From positions 1 through 64,000 of the forward strand of contig NZ_JAHXRQ010000023.1 of assembly GCF_019392335.1 (NCBI RefSeq): a DNA stretch of 64,000 nucleotides. The letters run 5' to 3'. The notes beneath the pieces were generated by a model. That model saw only the letters and a list, made by a program, of their open reading frames with translations. It did no database searches and was not told the DNA's origin. The number at the start of each line of letters is the position of its first letter. Within the stretch, counting starts at the first letter, position 1. Of this stretch, positions 1 through 7,584 are shown piece by piece. Origin of the DNA: Mameliella sp. CS4 (GTDB lineage Bacteria > Pseudomonadota > Alphaproteobacteria > Rhodobacterales > Rhodobacteraceae). The position numbers and the translations under genes are program-made.

Positions 1-274
1 TCTGTTCTCCTCGTCGTTTTGAACGTTACGAGAACAAACTCTACTTTTGAATGGCCCAGTTCTTTGGGGGCAGGTCAAAGCTGATCTGGTTCTCAGTGAG
101 TATGAGATTTTTGACGACGTATAGTGTTGCTTCAGGTCCTTCGGGACTCGCCTCACGAAGTAAAAGACGCCATCTTTGACAAATGAGTGAGGTGCAGTTT
201 TGTTCTCCGCCATGTTCTACAGTAGCTCCATCATCAGATAAAGCTGAGGTCTTACAATGGCTTAGCGGATTAAA
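1..274. other. AT-richer non-coding or remnant DNA next to tRNA-Phe
   Basis: By eye this stretch is poorer in GC than everything to its right, and it abuts the 3' end of tRNA-Phe, the usual attachment side for integrating elements. A 92-codon leftward frame exists (41-319), but its only ATG lies inside the tRNA and its product is not recognisable, so no gene is called. It may be the edge of an island continuing off the left side. Confidence 0.4.
21..35. promoter_or_regulatory. LexA (SOS) box, GAAC-N7-GAAC
   Basis: GAAC at 21-24 and GAAC at 32-35 are separated by exactly seven bases. This is the reverse-complement form of the alphaproteobacterial LexA site GTTC-N7-GTTC. No rightward gene starts nearby, so it more likely controls a leftward gene beginning just outside the window. 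The match is exact, but binding is inferred. Confidence 0.5.
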
Positions 275-349
275 TGGTGCCCGGGGGCGGAATCGAACCA
301 CCGACACGAGGATTTTCAATCCACTGCTCTACCCCTGAGCTACCCGGGC
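275..349 (-). tRNA. tRNA-Phe (GAA)
   Basis: Read on the minus strand this is a complete cloverleaf. The seven-base acceptor GCCCGGG pairs with CCCGGGC, followed by discriminator A and an encoded CCA (275-277). The anticodon loop is TTGAAAA with anticodon GAA. The T loop is TTCGATT. It is the first stable RNA gene in the window and faces away from mnmH. Confidence 0.95.
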
Positions 350-483
350 ACGGGAGAAGCTGTCGCTTCGGGTGGAGGCGGTTTAGCCGAGGTCCGACCC
401 GGTGTCCAGCAGCTTTTCAACAGAATTTCACCTCGCTGAATCCGGCTCTTCCCAAGCGCCGGTTGCCGGGATAAATCCTCGCA

Positions 484-1542
484 ATGACCCTGATCCCAGA
501 TTGCCTGGAGAGCTTTTACTCGCACGGTTTCGATACCGTGATCGACGTGCGCAGCCCGGCGGAATTCGAAGAGGATCGCATCCCCGGTGCGATCAATCTC
601 CCCGTTCTCGACAACGAGGAACGGGCCCGTGTCGGGACGATCTACAAGCAGGAGAGCCCCTTCAAGGCGCGCAAGCTGGGGGCTGCGCTGGTGTTTCGCA
701 ATGCCGCCAACCACATCGAACGTCACCTGGCGCATCACGAAGGTGGCTGGCGGCCGCTGGTCTATTGCTGGCGCGGAGGGCAGAGGTCAGGCTCGTTCAC
801 CTGGATGCTGCGCGAGATCGGCTGGCGGGCAGAGGTGGTGCCGGGAGGCTACCGGACTTATCGCAGGCTTGTCACCGCCTACCTCTACGACAGGCCGCTG
901 CGGCATCGACTGGTCCAGTTGGGCGGCTACACCGGGACGGCCAAGACCGCACTGCTCCCGCGCCTGAAAGACCGTGGCGTTCAGGTTCTGGATCTCGAAG
1001 GGCTGGCGCGCCATCGGGGATCGCTACTGGGCGAGATGCCCGGCGGACAACCGGCCCAGAAGGGGTTCGAAACCGATCTTGCCCGGGCGCTTTGCGCCCT
1101 CGATCCGGCGCGACCTGTCGTGGTCGAGGCGGAAAGCAGCAAGATCGGGCAGATCAACCTGCCGCCGGCGCTCTGGGACGCGATGAAAACCGCGCCCTGG
1201 GTCGAGGTTTCTGCACCGATTGCCGCGCGCGCCGAATATCTGGCGCAGGCCTATGACGACATCCTGTCCGACGCGGCAGGTCTGCGCGAAAAGCTGGCGC
1301 CGCTCCGCTATCACCGGGGGCACGAGATGGTCGACCGGTGGGAGGCGCTGATCGACGCGGGGGATCGTCTGGCCCTGTGCCGCGCGCTGGCCGAGGATCA
1401 CTATGATCCGGCCTATCGCAGTTCCATGCGCGCCCATGTGCCCGAGGTCCTGCACCGGGAGGAGACACCATCGCTGGCGCCCGGGGCATTGGACGCACTG
1501 GCCGACCGGCTGGCGGCGCGGCTTCAGACAATTCGGATCTGA
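484..1542 (+). CDS. mnmH: tRNA 2-selenouridine synthase (MnmH/SelU)
   Basis: A 352-residue protein with an N-terminal rhodanese domain (about 10-130) and a C-terminal P-loop domain. MnmH replaces the sulfur of 2-thiouridine at the wobble position of tRNA Lys, Glu and Gln with selenium from selenophosphate, via a geranylated intermediate. The rhodanese catalytic loop YCWRGGQRSG places the active Cys at 95. A P-loop-like GYTGTAKT follows at about 147-154. Length is normal for the family. The gene converges on selD, which makes the selenophosphate, and the two overlap by 19 bases at their 3' ends. No selA or selB is visible, so tRNA modification is the only selenium use supported here. Confidence 0.93.
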   Translation: MTLIPDCLESFYSHGFDTVIDVRSPAEFEEDRIPGAINLPVLDNEERARVGTIYKQESPFKARKLGAALVFRNAANHIERHLAHHEGGWRPLVYCWRGGQRSGSFTWMLREIGWRAEVVPGGYRTYRRLVTAYLYDRPLRHRLVQLGGYTGTAKTALLPRLKDRGVQVLDLEGLARHRGSLLGEMPGGQPAQKGFETDLARALCALDPARPVVVEAESSKIGQINLPPALWDAMKTAPWVEVSAPIAARAEYLAQAYDDILSDAAGLREKLAPLRYHRGHEMVDRWEALIDAGDRLALCRALAEDHYDPAYRSSMRAHVPEVLHREETPSLAPGALDALADRLAARLQTIRI

Positions 1543-3656
1543 CCGACGCCCTCTGTGACGATGCCGATCCGCGCGGCCTCGTACCCTGCGTCGCGCAGGG
1601 CCGAAAGGGTGTGGGCCCCATCGCCGGGCAGGGCCGCCAGCAGGCCGCCGGAGGTCTGCGGGTCGATCAGCAGATCGTGCCGGGGGCTGTCTGCGAGATC
1701 GGGGAAAGGGGCCCGATTGTCCGGGTAAAGACTGGAGCGGACGCCCTGGCGGGAAAGCTCCAATGCGCCTTGCATCAGCGGCACTGCCTCCAGTGTGATC
1801 TCTGCGCCGACGCCTGAATTCAGACAGATGTTGCGCAGGTGTCCCAGCAGGCCAAAACCGGTCACATCCGTCATGGCGTGCGCGCTTTTCAGCAGGGTCG
1901 AGGCCTGCGCCTGCGATTGGACCATCCGGTGCAGGGCGGCGGCCACGTCTTCGCCCCGTGCAAGCCCCGCCATTTCGCCGGCCATGAGGACGCCGGAGCC
2001 CAGCGGCTTGGTCAGGATCAACGCATCACCGGGGCGCGCCCTGGCAAGGCCGATCGCTGTCCCGTCGCAGGTGCCGGCGATGGTGAAGCCGATGGTCAGT
2101 TCCGTCCCCTGCGATGTGTGGCCGCCGACGATGTCTGCCCCGCCCGCGCGCATGATGGCGCGGGCGGTTGTCATGATCTCGTCCAGCGTACGGCCGGCCA
2201 GCCGGGGCGACATCCGGGGCAGGACAAGGCTGGCAAGTACGGCCTGCGGCTGGCCACCCATCGCCCAGATGTCGCCAAGCGCGTGTTGAGCGGCGATGCG
2301 TGTCATGGTCACGGGATCGGCGGTGATCTCGCGCAGGTGGTCGGTGCTGAAGACCAGATCGGCACCGCCGATGCGCACCTGTGCGGCGTCGTCCCCGGGC
2401 AGGACCGATGGCGTCTCGCACAGCGCCGCCATCAGGGCGCCCTGGCCCAGCTTGGCGCCACAACCTCCGCACAGGACCTTGTCGCCAAGTTCCGCGGCAC
2501 CCGCGGCACGTGGATCCGGCAGGGCAGGCGGGGCCATTTGCGGCAGGTGCTTGAGCTTGGACATGAATTTACGGTCGATCCGGTCTTTCCAGCGCCAGAT
2601 CAGGGGACCGGCGAAGCTCAGGCCGAAACGGTCGCCCAGGGCGGTTTTGCCGCCCATCGACACAAGTTTCAGATAATCCTTCTGTGGGGAGTAACGGTGC
2701 ATGCGCCCGGTTTCGCGCAGCGCCACGCGCAGGTTTTGCGCCAGCACCGGGGCCTGCCGTACGGCATAGACACCGGCTTTGGGCCGTGGTGCGAATGGCA
2801 TATGCGCACAATCCCCCGCGGCAAAGATGCGCGGATCCGAGGTGCGCAACTGTGGATCGATATTCAGATAGCCGTCCTGCTGCGCCAGCCCCGTTTCCGC
2901 AAGCCATGCATGCGGACGCGCACCGGCTGCGCCACAGACGAAGTCCGCAGAGATTTCATAACCTTCCAGCGTCACGCCCTCCGAGGTGATTGCCCGCACC
3001 TCGACGCCTTCATGCAACGTGACCCCGGCGCGTTCCAACGCCTCTCGCAGGCGAGCCGCCGAACGGGCGGGCAGGGCGGTCAGCACCTTGTCGCGTTCGA
3101 TCAGATGCAGCTTTGCCGGCCGCTCAGCCCGTGACAATGCGTGCCCCATCGCCAGGATCAATTCGGCGCCCGCGACCCCGCCGCCGATCACAGCCACGCT
3201 GGCCGGGCCGCTGGTTTGCAGGACGGTCTGCCAAGCGGTGGCGAACCGTTCCAGCGGCTTGGCCGGGATGGCGTGTTCGGAAAAGCCGGGGATCTCGGGC
3301 ATGGCCGTGGTGATGCCGACGTCTATGCTGGCCAGGTCAAAGCCGACCGGTGGACGGCCCGCCACGTGAACCTCTCCCCTGGACAGGTCGATGCCTTCAG
3401 CCGCGCCAAGGATCAGCCGCGCCCCGGCGAACCGCGCCAGCCGGACAAGGTCGATCTCCAGCGCGTCGCGCGTGTAATGTCCGGCGATATGTCCCGGCAA
3501 CATGCCGGAATAGGCAGCAGTCGGCCCGGGGTTGATCAGCGTCAGGCGCGCGCCGGGCAGCGGCTTCATGCCCCAGAATTTCAGGACCAGCGCGTGACTG
3601 TGGCCGCCGCCAACCAGCACGAGATCGCGGGTAAACGGATGGGACAGTGGCTGCAT
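1524..3656 (-). CDS. selD: Selenide,water dikinase fused to an FAD/NAD(P)H oxidoreductase domain
   Basis: A 710-residue fusion. Residues 1-370 form a pyridine-nucleotide-disulfide-type flavoprotein: FAD motif VGGGHSH at 15-21, second dinucleotide motif IGGGVAGAE at 157-165, and terminal FAD motif IFAAGDCAH. Residues 390-710 are SelD, with CGGCGAKLG (C399, K402) matching the catalytic Cys/Lys of E. coli SelD. SelD makes selenophosphate from selenide and ATP. The fused reductase probably supplies reduced selenium, although its substrate is inferred. A GGGAGA Shine-Dalgarno lies seven bases before the ATG. The active-site residue is Cys, not selenocysteine. Its 3' end overlaps convergent mnmH. 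Confidence 0.93.
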   Translation of the reverse strand: MQPLSHPFTRDLVLVGGGHSHALVLKFWGMKPLPGARLTLINPGPTAAYSGMLPGHIAGHYTRDALEIDLVRLARFAGARLILGAAEGIDLSRGEVHVAGRPPVGFDLASIDVGITTAMPEIPGFSEHAIPAKPLERFATAWQTVLQTSGPASVAVIGGGVAGAELILAMGHALSRAERPAKLHLIERDKVLTALPARSAARLREALERAGVTLHEGVEVRAITSEGVTLEGYEISADFVCGAAGARPHAWLAETGLAQQDGYLNIDPQLRTSDPRIFAAGDCAHMPFAPRPKAGVYAVRQAPVLAQNLRVALRETGRMHRYSPQKDYLKLVSMGGKTALGDRFGLSFAGPLIWRWKDRIDRKFMSKLKHLPQMAPPALPDPRAAGAAELGDKVLCGGCGAKLGQGALMAALCETPSVLPGDDAAQVRIGGADLVFSTDHLREITADPVTMTRIAAQHALGDIWAMGGQPQAVLASLVLPRMSPRLAGRTLDEIMTTARAIMRAGGADIVGGHTSQGTELTIGFTIAGTCDGTAIGLARARPGDALILTKPLGSGVLMAGEMAGLARGEDVAAALHRMVQSQAQASTLLKSAHAMTDVTGFGLLGHLRNICLNSGVGAEITLEAVPLMQGALELSRQGVRSSLYPDNRAPFPDLADSPRHDLLIDPQTSGGLLAALPGDGAHTLSALRDAGYEAARIGIVTEGVGQIRIV

Positions 3657-3718
3657 CTCGGTCTCCCTCGGCCTGCGGGCAGATATCCGCCCGGTTTGGG
3701 ATACCGCCGAAGCGTCCG

Positions 3719-4252
3719 TCAGAAAAGCGTGATCTCGTCCGTCTTGGGCCGGGGGATGGGGGCCGGTTTCTCTACCGGCAACGACACCGCATCTGCAGAG
3801 ACCATGAGCTGACGTACCCGCCCGCTCGTGGGCCAGAAGCGTATCCGCCGGGCCGATGTGCCGCCCACGCTCTCCGCGATGCAGGGGATACCTTCGTCCT
3901 TGAGGAAGCTGCGTGCAAAGGCCGCGTTCGATGCGCCGATGTCGCGCAGGTTGCCCATCATGCTGGCCCCGCCAAAGATCTTGGCCTGCAACCGGGCGCG
4001 GTCGGCCCCACTGCGCAAGAGCCCGTTGATCAACAGCTCCATCGCGTAGGCGCCATAGCGGACATTCGCCCCCTCACCCCCGTCTCGCTTCGGCAGGAGG
4101 AAGTGGTTAAGCCCGCCGATCCTGCGGTGCGGATCGAACATGCAGACCGCGATACAGGACCCCAGAACGGTTGTCAGGATCACCTCGAGACTGTCCGAGA
4201 TTTCGAACTCGCCCTGGATGACATTTACCAGCTTCTCGGTTTGGGGTGTCAT
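3719..4252 (-). CDS. cheD: Chemoreceptor glutamine deamidase CheD
   Basis: A 177-residue CheD, last gene of the che operon. It deamidates specific glutamines of methyl-accepting receptors to glutamate and so tunes adaptation. Family landmarks are TVLGSCIAVCMFDP, with the catalytic Cys in GSC, then GGLNHFLLP carrying the catalytic His, and KIFGGASMM. The start is the ATG at 4252, which overlaps the cheB stop (4249-4251) as ATGA. The open frame extends upstream of it, but only as a shadow of cheB. Confidence 0.93.
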   Translation of the reverse strand: MTPQTEKLVNVIQGEFEISDSLEVILTTVLGSCIAVCMFDPHRRIGGLNHFLLPKRDGGEGANVRYGAYAMELLINGLLRSGADRARLQAKIFGGASMMGNLRDIGASNAAFARSFLKDEGIPCIAESVGGTSARRIRFWPTSGRVRQLMVSADAVSLPVEKPAPIPRPKTDEITLF

Positions 4253-5430
4253 GTCTGCAATTCCCTGCCTGGGCCAATGCCTGTGCCGCGGCGGGCCAGC
4301 AACGCCTCGGCGATCTTGTTCAGCGGAAGGACCCGCTCGACGCCGCCAAGTTCGGCGGCGGCCCGCGGCATGCCGTAGACCACGCAGCTGTCCTCGTCCT
4401 GTGCCAGCGTGCGCGCGCCGGCATGCCTGAGCGCCTTCATCCCCTCGGCGCCGTCGCGGCCCATGCCGGTCAGCAATGCGGCAGAAACCCGCGGCGCCAC
4501 GGGCAAGGCCGAGAGGAACAGCCGGTCGACCGAGGGGACATGCCCGGCCACGGGGCCGTCGGCGATGGTCGTGACCCGTGTCGCGGCGCGCCCGTCCAGG
4601 ACCAGATGTGCCCGGATACCGGCGCCGATCAGGATCTGTCCCCGCCTCAGGGGCATGGGGCCATTCGCCAGCAGGACGCTTGGCAGGCACTGTCGGTCCA
4701 GCAATCCGGCCAGGCTTTCGCCAAAGCCGGAACCGGTGTGCTGCACGACCATCGTCGGCGGGCAATCTTCGGGAAAGCGGGTCAACACGGCCAGCAGCGC
4801 ATCGACACCGCCAGTGCTGGCACCGATCAGGACGATGGGATCGCCACCCGCGGGGCCGCGCAGGTCTGCCTGGGGCTTGCTAGTGATGCTGTTCATGCGG
4901 GCGGTGCCGGGTCCTTGGCTTGGCGTCGAGACCATATTGATCCGGCGCCGCTTGCCCAGGCTGTTGGTCTGCGTGCCGGGACCGACCACTCCGGTCGTTT
5001 CGGTCGAACGGTGTGGCATGGGTTTTGCCGCCGGGTGAGGGTTCAGTCCTGTACGGGTCAGGGAGCGGAGCTGCCTTTCATAAACCTCGTCGGGCGCATC
5101 CGCCGGGATCGAAAACAGGTCGGATCGGGGGTCGCCGCCCGCCGGGACTGTGGCCGGGCGGCGCACCCTGCGGTTCGGCACCGTCACCACCAGCCAGCGG
5201 ATGTCCAGTGTCGAAAATAGCGCCCGCATCACCTCGAATTCCGCGAGGCCGGCAAGCACATCCGCGATGAGCACGGCCTTCGGCAACTCTTCCTCGACGA
5301 CGTTGTAGGTGTTCATGAGGTCGCCGGTTTGCGCGATGACCTTGAACTGGCTCATGCCGTCCACGATCAGGCCCAGCCGCTTGCGCTGGGCGGCGTCCGG
5401 CGTGGCGATGACGACACTCTTAACCGACAT
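4249..5430 (-). CDS. cheB: Chemotaxis protein-glutamate methylesterase CheB with degenerate receiver
   Basis: A 393-residue protein. The C-terminal half (about 195-385) is a normal CheB methylesterase that removes methyl groups from receptors: nucleophile S205 in GASTGG, His in VQHTGSGF, Asp in TGMGRDGAEGM. The N-terminal receiver is eroded. The acidic pair is replaced by VVIATPDAAQ, the phosphorylation region reads VLIADVLAG (D57 the only candidate), and no Lys is visible after the beta-5 strand. Phospho-control may therefore be altered. A Pro/Ser/Thr-rich linker spans about 125-190. It sits between the small DxxxQ protein and cheD in one operon. Confidence 0.92.
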   Translation of the reverse strand: MSVKSVVIATPDAAQRKRLGLIVDGMSQFKVIAQTGDLMNTYNVVEEELPKAVLIADVLAGLAEFEVMRALFSTLDIRWLVVTVPNRRVRRPATVPAGGDPRSDLFSIPADAPDEVYERQLRSLTRTGLNPHPAAKPMPHRSTETTGVVGPGTQTNSLGKRRRINMVSTPSQGPGTARMNSITSKPQADLRGPAGGDPIVLIGASTGGVDALLAVLTRFPEDCPPTMVVQHTGSGFGESLAGLLDRQCLPSVLLANGPMPLRRGQILIGAGIRAHLVLDGRAATRVTTIADGPVAGHVPSVDRLFLSALPVAPRVSAALLTGMGRDGAEGMKALRHAGARTLAQDEDSCVVYGMPRAAAELGGVERVLPLNKIAEALLARRGTGIGPGRELQT

Positions 5431-5486
5431 GGTTCAGGCCCCGCCCGCGTGGGGCCAATGTGGCCAGAGACCAAAGGACCGATCCA

Positions 5487-5846
5487 TCAGAACAGTTCCG
5501 CGTGGCCGCCATCGGCGGCGGAATTGACCTGCCCCCCCAGACGGCAGGCCATGTCGCGCAAGGGAACCGCGGTCAGAGCTTCGCTGACGTTGACCATGCC
5601 ATTGGCGTCGGTCGCGGCCGAGATCTGGTCGAGATAGTCGGCAAGCGCGCCGATCGATTGCCGCAGCATGTCCAGCTCCTGCAGCATGCGGATCGAACTG
5701 GTATCGAAAGCCTTCGTGGACTGGCCGATCACCGCGTCCAGCCCGTGTTCGAGCCGTTCGAGCCGGGCGTGCAGGCCCTCCAGCTCGTCCGAGGCACGCC
5801 GGGTGGCGAGTTTCAGGGGCAATACGGTGTCTTTTCCCCTGGTCAT
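5487..5846 (-). CDS. Small helical che-operon protein with DxxxQ motif (candidate CheY-P phosphatase)
   Basis: A 119-residue protein. The ATG at 5846 overlaps the cheY stop as ATGA, which fixes the start. It is predicted mostly helical, with heptad-like leucines at about 18-75. D59-M-L-R-Q63 in the central helix matches the D-xxx-Q signature used by CheZ and by CheT-like proteins of alphaproteobacterial che operons to dephosphorylate CheY-P. Position between cheY and cheB fits such a role. Overall similarity to CheZ is not apparent, so phosphatase function is inference; a structural or scaffold role is equally possible. Confidence 0.7.
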   Translation of the reverse strand: MTRGKDTVLPLKLATRRASDELEGLHARLERLEHGLDAVIGQSTKAFDTSSIRMLQELDMLRQSIGALADYLDQISAATDANGMVNVSEALTAVPLRDMACRLGGQVNSAADGGHAELF

Positions 5847-6229
5847 AGGCGACCGACCACGCTTTCGATGCACTGTTTCATCGAGGCCGAGGTAAAGGGC
5901 TTCTTGATCATGTTGTTGAGGCCCAGCCGCTTGGCCTCGGCCACGATTTCCGGCGTCGGGCGGCCGGTGACCAGGATAAACCCCATCTTCTTCAGCGCCT
6001 GGTGGCCGCGCACCGCCTTGAGCAGGCCAAGCCCATCCAGGCCGGGCATGTTGTAATCCGACAGCACCAGGTGCACCGGGCTTGCGGCCATGCGTTCAAG
6101 CGCGGCGCGCCCGTCGTTCTCTGTGACATAATTCTTGACCCCGATGTCATCGAGGGCCTGGGTGATCAGGCCACGGCTTGTCGCCATATCGTCGACGACC
6201 ATGACCCTGAGAGAATCCTTCATTCCCAT
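5843..6229 (-). CDS. cheY: Chemotaxis response regulator CheY (second copy)
   Basis: A 128-residue single-domain receiver. The acidic pair is D13/D14 in VVDD, the phosphoacceptor D58 is in LSDYNMP, Thr is in LVTGR, and the conserved Lys is in IKKP (about 109-110). There is no output domain. It receives phosphate from CheA and probably either binds the flagellar switch or acts as a phosphate sink. It lies between cheR and the DxxxQ protein and overlaps the latter by four bases. Nothing visible shows which of the two CheY copies is the motor-binding one. Confidence 0.9.
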   Translation of the reverse strand: MGMKDSLRVMVVDDMATSRGLITQALDDIGVKNYVTENDGRAALERMAASPVHLVLSDYNMPGLDGLGLLKAVRGHQALKKMGFILVTGRPTPEIVAEAKRLGLNNMIKKPFTSASMKQCIESVVGRL

Positions 6230-6238
6230 CTTGCTCTC

Positions 6239-7120
6239 CTATTGCAGCGCAGGCGGCACATTGCTGCGTGCCCTGCGGTAACTGGTGATCCCGAATCCGG
6301 TGAGGGTCTGCAGGGCCTGGCCTGTCACCCGTTCGGAGTGTCCGATGAACAAGAGCCCATCGGGGTTCAGCATGGCGCTGAAGCGTTGCCAGAGGCGCTT
6401 TTGCGTCTCCTGGTCGAAATAGATCGCGACATTGCGGCAGAAGATCGCGTCAAAGGGGCCGCGGAAGGGCCAGTCCACCATGAGGTTCAGCTCGTTGAAG
6501 GTGATCAGTTCCTTCAACGCCTGTGCCACGGCGTATGTCTTGCCGGTCGCATCGGTTGCCTTGGTCCATTTGCTGCGCATCGGCGCGGGAATGCCGGCGA
6601 TGTCCTCGGCCGAGTAGACCCCGTCGCGGGCCCTGTGCACGATCTTGGGATCGATGTCGGTTGCGAGAATGCGCAGATCCTTGCGCGCGGCCTCTGGCAC
6701 AGCCTCGAGGACCGTCATCGCGATCGAATAGGGCTCCTGACCGGAGGAACAGCCGGCGGACCAGATCCGCACCCTTTGTCCGGCATTTGTACGCTCCGCG
6801 AGACCCGCCGCGAAGTGCTTTGCGAGGGTGTCGAAGTGGTGGGTCTCACGGAAGAAACTGGTGACATTGGTGGTCAGGGCCGAGATCAGTTCCAGCCGCT
6901 CAGCCTCTTCTTCACGGCGTTCGAGCAAGGCAAGGTAGTCGGTGAAGTTCCCGATTTGCCGGGATTTGAGCCGCCGCGACAGCCGCGAATAGACCAGCGG
7001 CTTCTTGCTCTCGGCAAGGCTGAGGCCGAACCGTTCCTGGGCAAGCTGCGCGATGGCGCGAAAATCCGCATCGCTGAAAGGGATGTCGCGCGTGAAGGCG
7101 CCCGGCGGAGAGCTTGTCAT
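6239..7120 (-). CDS. cheR: Chemotaxis protein methyltransferase CheR
   Basis: A 293-residue CheR. An N-terminal all-helical domain (about 18-85) is followed by the SAM-binding domain. Landmarks are TTNVTSFFRE, then RIWSAGCSSGQEPYSIAM for SAM binding, LATDID, and IFCRNVAIYFD. It methylates glutamates of chemoreceptors with S-adenosylmethionine, opposing CheB. The start ATG (7118-7120) overlaps the cheW stop as ATGA. It is of standard length, and no pentapeptide-binding oddity is visible. Confidence 0.93.
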   Translation of the reverse strand: MTSSPPGAFTRDIPFSDADFRAIAQLAQERFGLSLAESKKPLVYSRLSRRLKSRQIGNFTDYLALLERREEEAERLELISALTTNVTSFFRETHHFDTLAKHFAAGLAERTNAGQRVRIWSAGCSSGQEPYSIAMTVLEAVPEAARKDLRILATDIDPKIVHRARDGVYSAEDIAGIPAPMRSKWTKATDATGKTYAVAQALKELITFNELNLMVDWPFRGPFDAIFCRNVAIYFDQETQKRLWQRFSAMLNPDGLLFIGHSERVTGQALQTLTGFGITSYRRARSNVPPALQ

Positions 7121-7584
7121 GCAGGCAGCCCCTTGCCGCTTTCGACGACGGCGCCCAGGTTGACAACGCGCACCATCGTCTCGTCGACCGAGATCATGCC
7201 CTGGATGCTGTTGCGCGTCGCCTCGGACTTGATGTCGGGGGTTTCCTGGATCTCGGACTTGTCGACCGAAAGGATCTCGGACACCGATTCCACCAAGAGG
7301 CCGATGGTTGCGCCATCCACCGCGGCGACGATCACCACGTTGCGTTCGTTCGCGGGAGTGGCGCCCAGTCCGAAACGCGCCGAAAGGTCGAAGATCGGGA
7401 TCACCGCGCCGCGCAGGTTCATCACGCCCAGCACATCGGCCGGTGTGTGGGGCAGGGCGGTCACCGGGGTCCAGCGACGGATTTCACGGATCTGCGTTAT
7501 CTCCAGGCAGTAACTTTGACCGCCTGCCGAGAAGGTTATGAATTCGAACTGCGTATCCGCATGCGCTTCCGCGGTCTCAGCCAT
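7117..7584 (-). CDS. cheW: Chemotaxis coupling protein CheW
   Basis: A 155-residue CheW. The fold signature is visible: FITFSAGGQSYCLEITQIREI, then VLGVMNLRGAVIPIFDLSARFG, and IGLLVESVSEIL. It couples chemoreceptors to CheA at the inner membrane signalling array. The start is taken at the ATG 7584, which overlaps the cheA stop by eight bases (ATGGCTGA). An earlier ATG at 7635 would run far into cheA. Confidence 0.93.
   Translation of the reverse strand: MAETAEAHADTQFEFITFSAGGQSYCLEITQIREIRRWTPVTALPHTPADVLGVMNLRGAVIPIFDLSARFGLGATPANERNVVIVAAVDGATIGLLVESVSEILSVDKSEIQETPDIKSEATRNSIQGMISVDETMVRVVNLGAVVESGKGLPA

Noticed and set aside
41..319. 92-codon leftward frame overlapping tRNA-Phe
   Set aside because: Its only ATG lies in the tRNA, and no ribosome site or known domain was found.
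6002..7513. 503-codon frame opposite cheR and cheW
   Set aside because: It is an antisense shadow of clearly assigned che genes in GC-rich DNA; similar long antisense frames occur opposite fadA, the acyl-CoA dehydrogenases, slipin and the ABC ATPase.
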